NCBI RefSeq assembly: GCF_000198775.1
Contig: NC_014722.1
Coordinates: 2,548,080 to 2,612,079 of the forward strand
Direction of reading: 5' to 3'
Length of the DNA stretch: 64,000 bases
Origin: Mycetohabitans rhizoxinica HKI 454
GTDB taxonomy: Bacteria > Pseudomonadota > Gammaproteobacteria > Burkholderiales > Burkholderiaceae
Shown here one piece after another: positions 1 through 9,162 of the stretch (position 1 is its first letter; each line of letters opens with the position of its first letter). Position numbers and translations under genes: made by a program. The notes beneath the pieces were generated by a model. The model did not search any database. It had not been told where the DNA came from and saw nothing but the letters and a program-made list of their open reading frames with translations.

Positions 1-333
1 ATCGAAGCCCTTACACAACCAAACAAGGTGTGCCGGTACGTGGCCCGTATCGCGCATCGCGGTGCAGGCGGCGGCCAGCCCCGCGACCGGCGTGCCAAGC
101 ACGCACAGCGCATCGTGCGCAAGCGCATGCTGCAACGCGATCTCCAGGTCGGACTCGTAGCACAGTGCGGGGTCCAACGCGATGCCTGGCAGGTAGCGGC
201 GATTCTCGCGCGCGGCAGCAAGGTCGGCCACGAGGGCCGGATCGCGGGCCCACAGCAGCGTATCATGGCGCTGCGCAAGGTGACTGGCCAGCGCGGTGCC
301 CCACGCACCGGCGCCGAGTACGGCAACTTTCAT
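1..333 (-). CDS. gpsA: Glycerol-3-phosphate dehydrogenase [NAD(P)+], N-terminal part
   Basis: First 111 residues of the cytoplasmic enzyme that reduces dihydroxyacetone phosphate to sn-glycerol 3-phosphate for phospholipid synthesis; the rest lies beyond the left edge of the window. The ATG is the complement of 331-333. The start carries the dinucleotide-binding loop [12 protein letters not shown] (residues 5-16, GxGxxG), and the last visible residues read WLCKGFD, matching the conserved WLCKGFE-like strand of GpsA. It lies downstream of secB on the same strand with about 90 bases between them, which is the usual gpsA-secB-grxC order in Burkholderiaceae and supports the call. Confidence 0.93.
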   Translation of the reverse strand, partial: MKVAVLGAGAWGTALASHLAQRHDTLLWARDPALVADLAAARENRRYLPGIALDPALCYESDLEIALQHALAHDALCVLGTPVAGLAAACTAMRDTGHVPAHLVWLCKGFD

Positions 334-424
334 TGCCAGCACCTCACATCAGCAACATCGTTGCAATCCGTCCAGATAGTCGGTTCCACGGCGATCGGCT
401 GTGCGTCGCTCATCTGCACCGCGT

Positions 425-910
425 TCAGTGCGTAGTCGCGGAGCCTTCGTTGGCCGCGCCGTTACCTGGCTGGTCATTGACCTGCGCCAGCCGCTGCTCG
501 TACAGCGCCTGAAAGTTGATTTCGGCCAAGTGGATAGGTGGGAAGCCGGCACGGGTGATCGCATCGGCGATGTTTGAGCGCAGGTACGGAAAAATAATCG
601 TCGGGCATGCGATGCCGATCAGCGGATCGATCTGCTCGTTCGGAATGTTGCGTATATCGAAGATGCCAGCTTGCTTGGCCTCGATCAGGAAAGCCACCTT
701 GGTGGCGACCTTTGCCGTCACGGTGCCCGTCACGATCACCTCGAACACGCCGTCAGCAAGCCGCTCCGCCTTAACGTCGACTTCGACTTCAACACTGGGC
801 ATCTCCTGCTCCAGGAAGATTGCCGGCGAATTCGGCTGCTCGAGCGACAAATCCTTCAAATAAATGCGCTGGATGTTGAAGAACGGCTGGTTGTTCTGCT
901 GGTCGGACAT
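425..910 (-). CDS. secB: Protein-export chaperone SecB
   Basis: Tetrameric cytosolic chaperone that keeps precursor proteins unfolded and passes them to SecA for Sec export. The 161-residue product is of family length. It begins [11 protein letters not shown] and continues with the typical SecB strand order ([12 protein letters not shown], then a [16 protein letters not shown] strand and the [16 protein letters not shown] segment) and the [19 protein letters not shown] region near residue 110. An upstream in-frame ATG would add 13 unconserved residues, so I use the internal ATG at 908-910. It sits between grxC and gpsA on the same strand. Confidence 0.95.
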   Translation of the reverse strand: MSDQQNNQPFFNIQRIYLKDLSLEQPNSPAIFLEQEMPSVEVEVDVKAERLADGVFEVIVTGTVTAKVATKVAFLIEAKQAGIFDIRNIPNEQIDPLIGIACPTIIFPYLRSNIADAITRAGFPPIHLAEINFQALYEQRLAQVNDQPGNGAANEGSATTH

Positions 911-1012
911 GAACTTTCCTTCGGTGAAAGGGGCAAGTGCACACGGCATCGAGCCGCCGCACGTCGCCCGAATGGCGCGGCCCAGCGAACGGGGCGCGCG
1001 CGTATAACGGCC

Positions 1013-1036
1013 TGCCGACGCCGCAAGGCGTCGGCA
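1013..1036. other. Perfect GC-rich hairpin between grxC and secB
   Basis: TGCCGACGCC, four loop bases and GGCGTCGGCA form a 10-bp perfect stem. On the coding (minus) strand it lies between the grxC stop and the secB start. No T-run follows in either direction, so it is not a classical rho-independent terminator. It could be an RNA-stability element or a partial attenuator within the grxC-secB transcript. Confidence 0.4.
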
Positions 1037-1059
1037 AAGGTCTCGTGCTCAGACAGACG

Positions 1060-1335
1060 TCAGACTGCCTCGAGCAGCGACATCAGCCCGCCGGCACGGT
1101 CGAGCGCGGACAGGTCATCGTAGCCGCCGACGTGGGTCTGGCCGATGAAGACTTGCGGCACTGTACGCCGGCCAGTGCGCTCCATCATTTCCGCCCGACG
1201 CTCAGGATCACGATCGATCAGCACTTTCTCGATGTGCTCGACGCCGCGCGACCTCAACAGACGCTCGGCCATCTGGCAATACGGACAGACCTGCGTGCTG
1301 TACATTACCACCTTGCTCATTTCCACCTTGCTCAT
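1060..1335 (-). CDS. grxC: Glutaredoxin 3
   Basis: Small glutathione-dependent thiol-disulfide oxidoreductase of the cytoplasm, 91 residues. The dithiol active site CPYC is at residues 17-20, the cis-proline strand TVPQVFIGQTHVGG follows, and the GGYDDL glutathione-binding loop is present. The start at 1333-1335 overlaps the rhodanese stop as ATGA and has AAGGAG about 9 bases upstream. A second ATG lies 15 bases further in: the first two pentapeptides, MSKVE and MSKVV, look like a local 15-bp duplication of the gene start. It is probably translationally coupled to the rhodanese gene. Confidence 0.93.
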   Translation of the reverse strand: MSKVEMSKVVMYSTQVCPYCQMAERLLRSRGVEHIEKVLIDRDPERRAEMMERTGRRTVPQVFIGQTHVGGYDDLSALDRAGGLMSLLEAV

Positions 1336-1769
1336 TTCGCCGCTCCTTGCTTGACGACCGGCATGCCGGACTGCCGCCACGCGTTGACGCCGCCTTGCAA
1401 CGTGAACACTTGCGCGTAGCCGGCCTCCTTTAGCACATTCTGCGCCCTGGCTGAATGCCCGCCGTTTTGGCAGACTAGCAGCACTGGCGTGCTCTTGTTC
1501 TTGGCCACCTGTGCAACTTTACTCTTCAACTCATCAAACGGCAGATGACGCGCTTGCGGCAGGTGGCCCTGCGCGAATTCATCGGCACCACGCAGGTCGA
1601 TGACGACCGCATTGCGGCGGTTGATCAGTTGCGTGGCGTCCGCGGCGGACAGGCCGCGGTCGCGCCGCGTGATGACCGGCCACAGCAGCAGTCCCCCGGA
1701 GATGAGGGCAATGGCGATCAATACAAGGTTGGCTGGCTCGGTGAAAAATTTCACGGATGGAATTCGCAC
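1332..1769 (-). CDS. Membrane-anchored rhodanese-like sulfurtransferase
   Basis: Single-domain rhodanese of 145 residues. One N-terminal transmembrane helix lies at about residues 12-33, followed by the rhodanese fold with VIDLRGADEF, GHLPQARHLP and the active-site loop CQNGGHSA (Cys100). Such proteins carry sulfane sulfur; the substrate cannot be told from sequence. The start is a GTG at 1767-1769, and a second GTG five codons in (VKFFTEP) is an equally plausible start. The gene precedes grxC with an ATGA overlap, suggesting a joint thiol-chemistry role. gpmA is divergent. Confidence 0.85.
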   Translation of the reverse strand: MRIPSVKFFTEPANLVLIAIALISGGLLLWPVITRRDRGLSAADATQLINRRNAVVIDLRGADEFAQGHLPQARHLPFDELKSKVAQVAKNKSTPVLLVCQNGGHSARAQNVLKEAGYAQVFTLQGGVNAWRQSGMPVVKQGAAK

Positions 1770-1877
1770 AAAGAAAACAATCCGACATTATAAAATATCC
1801 GTCCGATGCACTGACGTGCGCCATTGGATCGGCGTGCGCCGGCGGCTTACCGCTTCCTGACTACCGTTGACATTGAC

Positions 1878-2624
1878 ATGTACAAGCTCGTCCTCATCCG
1901 CCACGGCGAATCGACGTGGAACAAGGAAAACCGCTTCACTGGCTGGGTCGACGTCGACCTCACCGACAAAGGCGCGGCCGAAGCGCGGCAAGCCGGCGTG
2001 CTGCTTAAGCAGGCCGGCTACACGTTCGACATCGCGTATACGTCCATGCTCAAGCGCGCCATCCGCACGCTGTGGCACGTGCAGGATGAAATGGATCTGA
2101 TGTATATCCCCGTCGTGCACTCGTGGCGCCTGAACGAGCGGCACTACGGCGCGCTGTCCGGGCTGAACAAGGCTGAAACGGCAGCCCAGTACGGTGACGA
2201 GCAGGTGCTGATATGGCGGCGCAGCTACGATACGCCACCGCCGGCGCTCGAGCCGTCCGATCCGCGCACCTCGTACGATGACCCGCGCTACACCAAGGTG
2301 GCGCGCGAGTTGCTGCCGCTCACGGAGTGCCTGAAGGACACGGTCGCGCGCGTGCTGCCAATCTGGAACGAATCGATCGCGCCGGCCATCAAGTCGGGCC
2401 GCAACGTGTTAATCGCCGCGCATGGCAACTCGATCCGCGCGCTGGTCAAATACCTGGACGGCATCTCAGACATCGATATCGTCGGGCTGAACATCCCGAA
2501 CGGCGTGCCGCTCGTCTACGAGTTGGACGAAGCGCTCAAACCCATCAAGCACTATTATCTAGGTGACGCAGAGGCGATCGCCAACGCGCAGGCCGCGGTC
2601 GCGAACCAGGGTAAGGCTGCCTAA
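1878..2624 (+). CDS. gpmA: 2,3-bisphosphoglycerate-dependent phosphoglycerate mutase
   Basis: Glycolytic and gluconeogenic enzyme interconverting 3- and 2-phosphoglycerate in the cytoplasm. The 248-residue product is the normal length of the cofactor-dependent family. It starts [12 protein letters not shown], with catalytic His9 in the RHG motif, the acid residue Glu87 in RLNERHYG, and the second His182 in [10 protein letters not shown]. An upstream in-frame ATG at 1824 adds 18 unconserved residues and is rejected. It is transcribed away from the rhodanese gene, and an AT-rich stretch (TATAAA) near 1788-1793 lies in the shared intergenic region. Confidence 0.96.
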   Translation: MYKLVLIRHGESTWNKENRFTGWVDVDLTDKGAAEARQAGVLLKQAGYTFDIAYTSMLKRAIRTLWHVQDEMDLMYIPVVHSWRLNERHYGALSGLNKAETAAQYGDEQVLIWRRSYDTPPPALEPSDPRTSYDDPRYTKVARELLPLTECLKDTVARVLPIWNESIAPAIKSGRNVLIAAHGNSIRALVKYLDGISDIDIVGLNIPNGVPLVYELDEALKPIKHYYLGDAEAIANAQAAVANQGKAA

Positions 2625-2739
2625 TTTTCCGAACCGTGCCGCCAGTGGCCTGTCCAAGGGCGGTTATACTTGCTCTCCGATTAGCGCGCCCGCCGGGCGC
2701 CGCCGCGCGCCATAACACGCCACTGCAACTGTTCACTTT

Positions 2740-4315
2740 ATGCGCAAGACTCTGAAGAACGCAGGTCTGATTGCCGCCGGCCTCGCGACCGGCATGTTCG
2801 CCACGCTCCAATTCTCGGCGTCCGCCGCGACCAGCACGACCGCGCCACTGCCGCTAGATCAGTTGCGGCTGTTCGCCGAGGTATTCGGCCAGATTAAGCA
2901 CGAGTACGTCGAGTCGGTCGACGACAAGAAGCTGTTGACCGCGGCGATCAAAGGCATGGTGTCGAGCCTGGATCCGCACTCATCGTACCTGGACAAGACT
3001 GACTATCAAGAGCTGCAGGAACAGACGAAGGGGCGCTTCGCGGGGCTAGGCATCGAAATCACGCAAGAGGACGGCCTGGTGAAGGTCATCTCGCCGATTG
3101 AGGATACGCCGGCATTTCGCGCCGGCATCCGCTTCGGGCGACCTGATTACGCGGGTCAACGACAAGCCGGTACGCGGCATGACGTTGGACCGGGCGGTCA
3201 AGCAGATGCGCGGCGAGCCGGGTACCAAGGTCACGTTGACCATCTATCGCAAGAGCGACGAGCGCACGTTCCCGGTCACCGTCACCCGCGCGGTGATTAA
3301 AGTGCAGAGCGTGAAGGTAAAGATTGTGCAACCAGGCTATGCATGGGTGCGGATCACGAGCTTCCAAGAGCGCACCGTGCCGGACTTGGCGGCTAAGCTC
3401 GCCGATATCGCACGCCAGCAACCGCAACTCAAGGGCTTGATCCTAGACTTGCGCAACAACGGTGGTGGCCTACTGCAAAGCGCGGTCGGCGTGGCCGGCG
3501 CGTTCCTGCCGCCGGACTCGGTGGTCGTGTCGACCAATGGCCAGATCGCCGATGCCAAGCAGACCTATCGCGACACGTTCGACAACTATCGGTTGTCAAC
3601 CTTCGACAGCGACCCGCTCAAGAACCTGCCCGCGATCTACAAGACGGTGCCGATGGTGGTGCTAGTCAATGCGTACTCGGCGTCAGCCTCCGAAATTGTC
3701 TCCGGCGCACTGCAGGACCAGCATCGCGCGCTGATCATGGGCAAGACCACGTTCGGCAAGGGGTCGGTGCAGACGGTGCGTCCGATGTCCGCCGACACCG
3801 CCCTGCGCTTGACGACCGCGTACTACTACACGCCGAGCGGCCGTTCGATCCAGAATAAGGGTATCCGTCCCGATATTCCGGTCGACCAGTTCGCGGACGG
3901 CGATCCGGACGATGCCCTGGTCACGCGCGAGGTCGATTACTCGAATCACCTGGCCAACACGCAGGACCCGAACGAGAAGGCCGAGCAGGAAAAGCGCGAG
4001 CAGAACCGGCTCGACCAATTGCGTCAGCTCGAGGAGCAGAATTCGAAGAAGACACAGGAACAGCGCGAGAAGGAACGCAGCCGTCCACCGATCGAATTTG
4101 GCAGCAGCGATGACTTCATGCTGCAGCAGGCGATGCACCAGCTCAAGGGCGAACCAGTGCAAGTCTCCAAGTCGCTGACCGAGCGCAAGATGGCCGAGAA
4201 CAAGCCACCCCGCTCCGCGTCCGCGCCGATCGCGGTGAAGCCCGCGCTACCCGCAGTGCCGGGTACCGACAATGCCCCGGCATGGGCGCCCGCCGGCGCG
4301 TCCGCGCCACGTTAG
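2740..4315 (+). pseudogene. ctpA: S41 carboxyl-terminal processing protease, +1 frameshift
   Basis: Periplasmic CtpA/Prc-type serine protease with a PDZ domain. The first frame carries a signal peptide (MRKTLKNAGLIAAGLATG...) and reaches the PDZ domain at IEDTPAFRAGIRFG. The rest (ITRVNDKPVRG, the catalytic Ser region NAYSASASEIVSG, the Lys region TTFGKGSVQ and a charged C-terminal tail) is in the next frame. Removing one G from the GGG at 3136-3138 restores GIRFGDLITRV, a normal PDZ sequence, and one continuous 524-residue protein. All other residues look well conserved, so this is either a very recent mutation or a base-call error. Without correction the product ends after 186 residues and has no protease domain. 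Confidence 0.88.
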
Positions 4316-4427
4316 GCACCGGGCGCGCGTTGTCGGCCGACATCGCACGCGCCGGCGGCGTGTCGGCGGTGAAGTATCGGCGGTGATGTCGCCGACACGC
4401 CGCGCGTGAACTTTGACGAATGCTGCA

Positions 4428-5201
4428 ATGAACGACGACCAACTGCTGCGCTATTCGCGCCATATCCTGCTCGACGAAATCGGTATTGAGGCACAGCAGC
4501 GCTTTCTAGACGCGCACGTGTTGATTATCGGGGCTGGCGGCCTCGGTTCGCCGACCGCGATGTACCTCGGTGCAGCGGGCGTCGGCACGCTGACGCTGGT
4601 CGATGCCGACACCGTCGATCTGACCAACCTGCAACGACAAATTTTGCATTCGAGCGACACCATCGGACAGGCCAAGGTCGCGTCGGGACGTGCAACGCTC
4701 GCCCGCCTCAATCCCGACGTACGCGTGAACGCGATCCACGCGCGCGCGGACGATGCGCTGCTGCAGCAATGGGTGCGGCACGCCGACGTCGTGCTCGATT
4801 GCAGCGACAATTTCGCGACCCGTCATGCGGTGAACCGCGCATGCGTCCAGCATCGCGTACCGCTGGTATCCGGCGCGGCGTTGCGCTTTGACGGGCAGAT
4901 CAGTACGTTCGATGCGCGCGATCCCGCCTCACCCTGCTATGCGTGCGTGTTCGCGCCAGACCAGCCGTTCGATGAAGTCGCATGCTCGACGATGGGCGTG
5001 TTCTCCCCGTTGGTGGGCATCATCGGCGCGATGCAAGCGGCCGAGGCGCTGCGCGTGATCGCCGGGATCGGGCGCACGCTGGTCGGGCGGCTGATGATGC
5101 TCGACGCGATGACGATGGACTGGCAGACGATGCGTATCGGCCGCCAAGCCGATTGCCTGGTTTGCGGCACACCGCATCGCGGCGCTGACGCCGTGTCGTA
5201 G
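4428..5201 (+). CDS. moeB: MoeB/ThiF-family adenylyltransferase
   Basis: HesA/MoeB/ThiF protein of 257 residues that adenylates the C-terminal glycine of a ubiquitin-like sulfur carrier (MoaD or ThiS) for molybdopterin or thiazole synthesis. Visible features are the nucleotide loop IIGAGGLGSP (residues 33-42), the substrate-binding DCSDNFATRH, a CYAC and a later CLVC forming a probable zinc tetrad, and the ACSTMGVFSPLVG loop with a candidate catalytic Cys. The ATG at 4428 is preferred over one 15 bases upstream because it begins the conserved MNDDQLLRYSRH. Which carrier it serves is not settled by this neighbourhood. It converges on ptsI. Confidence 0.87.
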   Translation: MNDDQLLRYSRHILLDEIGIEAQQRFLDAHVLIIGAGGLGSPTAMYLGAAGVGTLTLVDADTVDLTNLQRQILHSSDTIGQAKVASGRATLARLNPDVRVNAIHARADDALLQQWVRHADVVLDCSDNFATRHAVNRACVQHRVPLVSGAALRFDGQISTFDARDPASPCYACVFAPDQPFDEVACSTMGVFSPLVGIIGAMQAAEALRVIAGIGRTLVGRLMMLDAMTMDWQTMRIGRQADCLVCGTPHRGADAVS

Positions 5202-5213
5202 CGCGCCGCCGCG

Positions 5214-6959
5214 TTACGCCTGCAGCAACCGGTCAAGCGCTGCCTGGATTTCTGCCGGCTCGTATGACGCCAGGACGTCCTCGACCGGCTTTTCCAGACT
5301 CTTCAACTGTGCGCGCAGCACCTCCTGCTTAACCAGCAACAACTGGCTCGGATGCATCGAGAACTCGGTCAGCCCCATCCCGAGCAGCAGCCGCGTGAGC
5401 GCCGGATCGCCGGCCATTTCCCCGCACACCGACACCGGCACGCCGGCCCGCCTGGCTTCGCGCAGTGTCATGCCGATCAGTTGCAGTACCGCGGGATGCA
5501 GCGGGTCATACAAATGCGCGACCGCGTTGTCCGCGCGATCAATCGCCAACGTGTATTGAATCAGGTCGTTGGTGCCGATCGACAGGAAGTCGAGGCGCTT
5601 CAGGAATAGCGGCAGCGCGATCACGGCCGCCGGGATCTCGATCATCGCGCCGACCCGCACATTCGGATCGTATGCCAGGCCCGCATCGTCGAGCTGGTGT
5701 TTGGCCTGCGCGATCAGGTCCAGCATCTGGTCGATCTCGCGCGCATGGGCCAGCATCGGCACGAGAATCTTCACGGGCCCGAACGCCGAGGCACGCAGGA
5801 TGGCCCGCAACTGCGTAAGAAACATCTGCGGCTCAGACAAGCTCCAGCGGATCGCACGCAACCCGAGCGCCGGGTTAGACGCCGTCTCGAACTCGTCGCG
5901 CGAATCGAGCGGTTTGTCGGCGCCCACGTCGATCGTGCGGATCGTCACCGGCAAGCCGTTCATCGTCTGCACGACGCGTCGATATGCGTCGAATTGCTGC
6001 TCCTCTTCCGGCAACTCGCCACGCGCATTCATGAACAAGAATTCAGTGCGGAACAGCCCGACGCCGACTGCGCCGGCGTCCAGCGCGGTGCGTGCATCGT
6101 CCGGTAATTCGATATTGGCCAGCAGATCGATCTTTGTGCCGCACACAGTCTGCGTCGGCGAAAACTTCAGCCGCTGCAGCTTGCGTTGCTCAAGCAGCTT
6201 TTCGCTTTGTCGATACGCATACTCCTCCAGCACAATCGGCGCCGGGTCGACGATCACCACGCCACGGTCGCCGTCGACGATGATCATGTCGTCCTGCCGG
6301 ATCAGCGAGCTAGCCTGCTGCACGCCTACCGCCGCCGGGATGCCCAGGCTGCGCGCGACGATCGCAGTATGCGACGTGCGCCCGCCCAGGTCCGTGACAA
6401 ACCCGTGAAACGTCTGCGTCTTGAATTGCAGCATGTCAGCCGGCGCGATATCGTGCGCGACCACAATCATTTCATCGGTGCCACGCCGCGCGTCGTTGGC
6501 CGCCACGGCGGTGGCCGGTGATCCGGCCAACGCCTTGAGCACGCGCTCGACGACCTGCTCCAGGTCCGCCTTGCGTTCACGCAGGTACTCGTCATCGATA
6601 TCATCAAAATGCTTGGCCAGGCGCTCCAGTTGCTCGGTGAGCGCCCATTCGGCGTTGTAGCGCCGCACGCGGATCAACTCAATTACCGCCTCGACCAGCA
6701 TCTCGTCGTGCAAAATCAACGTGTGGACGTTGAGGAACGCGCCCATCTCGCTGGGCGCGTCCGCCGGCAGCTCGGCACGCAACGTATCAAGCTCGTCGTG
6801 CACAGCCTGCTGCGCCGCGATGAAGCGGGCCACCTCGGCCTCGACATGGTCGGGCTCGACTAGATAATGGGCAACGTCCAGCGCGGCAGGCGCAATCAAA
6901 TACGCGCGGCCGATCGCGATGCCTCGAGATACAGGGATTCCATGCAGCGTGAACGACAC
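5214..6959 (-). CDS. ptsI: Phosphoenolpyruvate-protein phosphotransferase (PTS enzyme I)
   Basis: Cytoplasmic enzyme I takes phosphate from PEP and passes it to HPr. The 581-residue product has the phosphohistidine site GGRTSHTAI (His197), the PEP-binding barrel with LFRTEFLFMN and IGTNDLIQYTLAIDRAD, and the C-terminal active-site Cys in VSVCGEMAGDP. I chose the GTG at 6957-6959 because GAGGAG lies about 8 bases upstream and the conserved sequence begins there; the longer in-frame start adds 30 unconserved residues. It is downstream of ptsH and the EIIA gene on the same strand. Confidence 0.94.
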   Translation of the reverse strand: MSFTLHGIPVSRGIAIGRAYLIAPAALDVAHYLVEPDHVEAEVARFIAAQQAVHDELDTLRAELPADAPSEMGAFLNVHTLILHDEMLVEAVIELIRVRRYNAEWALTEQLERLAKHFDDIDDEYLRERKADLEQVVERVLKALAGSPATAVAANDARRGTDEMIVVAHDIAPADMLQFKTQTFHGFVTDLGGRTSHTAIVARSLGIPAAVGVQQASSLIRQDDMIIVDGDRGVVIVDPAPIVLEEYAYRQSEKLLEQRKLQRLKFSPTQTVCGTKIDLLANIELPDDARTALDAGAVGVGLFRTEFLFMNARGELPEEEQQFDAYRRVVQTMNGLPVTIRTIDVGADKPLDSRDEFETASNPALGLRAIRWSLSEPQMFLTQLRAILRASAFGPVKILVPMLAHAREIDQMLDLIAQAKHQLDDAGLAYDPNVRVGAMIEIPAAVIALPLFLKRLDFLSIGTNDLIQYTLAIDRADNAVAHLYDPLHPAVLQLIGMTLREARRAGVPVSVCGEMAGDPALTRLLLGMGLTEFSMHPSQLLLVKQEVLRAQLKSLEKPVEDVLASYEPAEIQAALDRLLQA

Positions 6960-7205
6960 GCGCCCCTCCTCTAGTTGTGCTTGGGCAATTGGGAAGCATC
7001 GGACGCGCGTGGGCAACCTGCGCTGGGCGCCATCACGCCTGCCCGGCAAATGTCTGACGCAGACTCAGACCGGCGCACCCATTATAGGTTCTGCCCTGTT
7101 TGGCCGCAGCCCGCGATGCAGCATCGGGCAATGCGTCGCGATGTCGCAGCGCGGGATCGCGACACGCATCGGCACTGCTTGGCCGCCAACGCCGATTGTT
7201 TGGCG
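6960..7205. other. Intergenic region between ptsH and ptsI
   Basis: A gap of 246 bases on the transcribed side of ptsH. No conserved reading frame is visible on either strand; the open frames are extensions of ptsI or shadows. It may carry a separate ptsI promoter, but I see no clear consensus. Confidence 0.4.
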
Positions 7206-7475
7206 TTACTGACCTTCGCCGAACTTGTCCGCGATCAGCGTGAGGATCGCATCCATCGCCGCCTGCTCGTCGGGACCCTCGGTCTCGATAGTGATCGTGC
7301 TGCCGATACCCGCCGCGAGCATCATGACCCCCATGATGCTCTTTGCGTTGATCCGTCGGCCGTTGCGCGCCATCCAGATCTCGCACCGAAAGCTGCCAGC
7401 CAGTTGCGTCAGCTTGGCCGACGCCCGTGCATGGAGCCCTAATTTATTGACAATCGTTGCTTCTCTTTGAATCAT
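7206..7475 (-). CDS. ptsH: Phosphocarrier protein HPr
   Basis: Small PTS phosphocarrier of 89 residues that moves phosphate from enzyme I to EIIA. The catalytic His15 sits in GLHARAS, and a regulatory serine (Ser46) sits in INAKSIMGVMML, the kinase-recognised helix. Length and motifs are typical. It lies between the mannose-type EIIA gene and ptsI on the same strand. No sugar-specific EIIB or EIIC is present here, consistent with the regulatory PTS set of many betaproteobacteria. Confidence 0.95.
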   Translation of the reverse strand: MIQREATIVNKLGLHARASAKLTQLAGSFRCEIWMARNGRRINAKSIMGVMMLAAGIGSTITIETEGPDEQAAMDAILTLIADKFGEGQ

Positions 7476-7550
7476 GTTTGGGTTGGGATTGAAACGATGG
7501 AGAGCCCGCGCGAGCAGGCGCAGGCCCGGTGCAGCACGCGCACCGGCCGC

Positions 7551-8069
7551 TCAGCCCGTCGGGCCACACGGCACGCTCGTCGCGGGATCCGCGGGCAGAT
7601 CAGCACTGCACGGCGGCAATGCGGTCCCGTGAGCGGCCGACGCCATTTCGGCGCACGGCAGGCACGCCGCTGTGGCAGGCGTGCCCGGCACAACGCCGTG
7701 GATGCCCTTTGCACCGCCTTGCAGCGCCTTGTCCGCCAACGTGTCGATCGGCAGCGTCCGATAGCACACCGCGCGCACCAACATCGGCAGATTGACACCC
7801 GCCACCACCCGCACGTGCGGCAATGCCGCCAGTTGGGCCGCAATGTTGGCCGGTGTCGCCCCGAACATGTCAGTCAATACCAATGCACCGTTATGCTCGG
7901 TCACCTGCTGCAGCTGCGCGTGCGCGTCGGCTAGCGCGGCGACCGGATCGCAGTCCGGTGTCACGTCCAGCACGCCGATGCGCAGCGGCAGACTGCCGTA
8001 GAAATGCGCGACACAATCCCGCAACGCCGATGCCAGTGGCGCGTGGGCAATGATCAAGATGCCAGCCAT
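7551..8069 (-). CDS. PTS EIIA component, mannose/fructose type
   Basis: EIIA-Man-like protein that accepts phosphate from HPr. Starting at the ATG at 8067-8069 the product is 172 residues. The phosphorylated His9 lies in ILIIAHAPL, and LTDMFGATPANIAAQL and the VAGVNLPML strand of the fold are present. The fold needs about 130 residues; the last 40 are an Ala/Pro/Cys-rich extension that I do not recognise. With ptsH and ptsI but no permease nearby, it probably has a regulatory rather than a transport role. gshB lies upstream on the same strand. Confidence 0.9.
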   Translation of the reverse strand: MAGILIIAHAPLASALRDCVAHFYGSLPLRIGVLDVTPDCDPVAALADAHAQLQQVTEHNGALVLTDMFGATPANIAAQLAALPHVRVVAGVNLPMLVRAVCYRTLPIDTLADKALQGGAKGIHGVVPGTPATAACLPCAEMASAAHGTALPPCSADLPADPATSVPCGPTG

Positions 8070-8140
8070 GTCAGCCTGCGTCAAAATCGCCATGAACTTC
8101 AATAGTTTATCAGGCTGGCGCAGATCGTCCCGGCCTCGTG

Positions 8141-9091
8141 TCAGCCAACCGCGCGCTCCAGCGCGTCAACGAACATCGCCGCGACATTGAACCCCGTTTG
8201 CTCGGTGATCTCGCGAAAACATGTCGGGCTCGTCACGTTAACCTCCGTGAGCCAATCGCCGATCGTATCCAAGCCGACCAGCAGCAGGCCGCGCTCGGCC
8301 AGCACCGGGCCGAGCGCGGTGGCAATCTCGCGGTCACGCGGCGCCAGCGACTGCGCGCGGCCCACCCCACCAGCGGCCAGGTTGCCGCGGATCTCGGTGC
8401 CCTGCGGAATCCGCGCCAGCGAATAAGGCACCGGCTCCCCGCCGATCAGCAAAATGCGCTTGTCACCGTCCTTGATCTGCGGGATATACCGCTGCGCCAT
8501 CACGGTGCGCGCGCCATTGTCGCTGAGCATCTCGATCGTCGAGCCCAGGTTCATGCCGTCCTCGCGTATCCGGAACACGCCCATGCCACCCATGCCATCC
8601 AACGGCTTGAAGATCACGTCGCGGTGCTCGCCGTGGAATGCCCGCAGCCGTGCCGCGTCGCGCGTAACCAGTGTGGGCGCGGTGAACCGCGCGAACTCGC
8701 CAATCGCCATCTTCTCGGAGTGGTCGCGGATCGCGCGCGGCTTGTTGAAGATACGCGCGCCGTGCCGCTCGGCGATCTCCAACAGCCAAGTCGATGTCAC
8801 ATACTCCATGTCGAACGGTGGATCCTTGCGCATCAGCACCGCACCGAACGTGCCCAGGCCGCGATTTTCCGCGAGTTCCGCGTCGTACCACTGACCCGGA
8901 TTCGTGTGATCGCCAACGATCGAGAAACGCCGTACCGTAGCCTCGACGCCGCCGCCCGCATACGCGAGGTGCCGCGGCTCGCACGCATAAAGCACATGGC
9001 CGCGGCGCGCGGCCTCGGCCATCATCGCATACGTCGTGTCCTTATAGATTTTGAACTGCGGCAGCGGGTCGGCAATAAAGAGAAGGTCCAT
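8141..9091 (-). CDS. gshB: Glutathione synthetase
   Basis: ATP-grasp ligase that adds glycine to gamma-glutamylcysteine, the second step of glutathione synthesis in the cytoplasm. The 316-residue product has family length and motifs: an N-terminal LLFIADPLPQFKIYKDTT, FKPLDGMGGMGVFRI as the ATP-grasp glycine loop, RYIPQIKDGDKRILLIGG, and TEVNVTSPTCFREI near the C terminus. It lies directly downstream of the glutamate-cysteine ligase gene, so both pathway steps are adjacent. Confidence 0.96.
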   Translation of the reverse strand: MDLLFIADPLPQFKIYKDTTYAMMAEAARRGHVLYACEPRHLAYAGGGVEATVRRFSIVGDHTNPGQWYDAELAENRGLGTFGAVLMRKDPPFDMEYVTSTWLLEIAERHGARIFNKPRAIRDHSEKMAIGEFARFTAPTLVTRDAARLRAFHGEHRDVIFKPLDGMGGMGVFRIREDGMNLGSTIEMLSDNGARTVMAQRYIPQIKDGDKRILLIGGEPVPYSLARIPQGTEIRGNLAAGGVGRAQSLAPRDREIATALGPVLAERGLLLVGLDTIGDWLTEVNVTSPTCFREITEQTGFNVAAMFVDALERAVG

Positions 9092-9162
9092 GGGTCGTTC
9101 CGGCGGAAAGCGGCTATCCAGCGTGCATTATCGCGCAGCGGGTGCTCGCCTGCGCCAACAGG

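Noticed and set aside
3130..3145. Programmed frameshift in ctpA
   Set aside because: No slippery heptamer or stimulator is evident, and the family does not use frameshifting; mutation or base error fits better.
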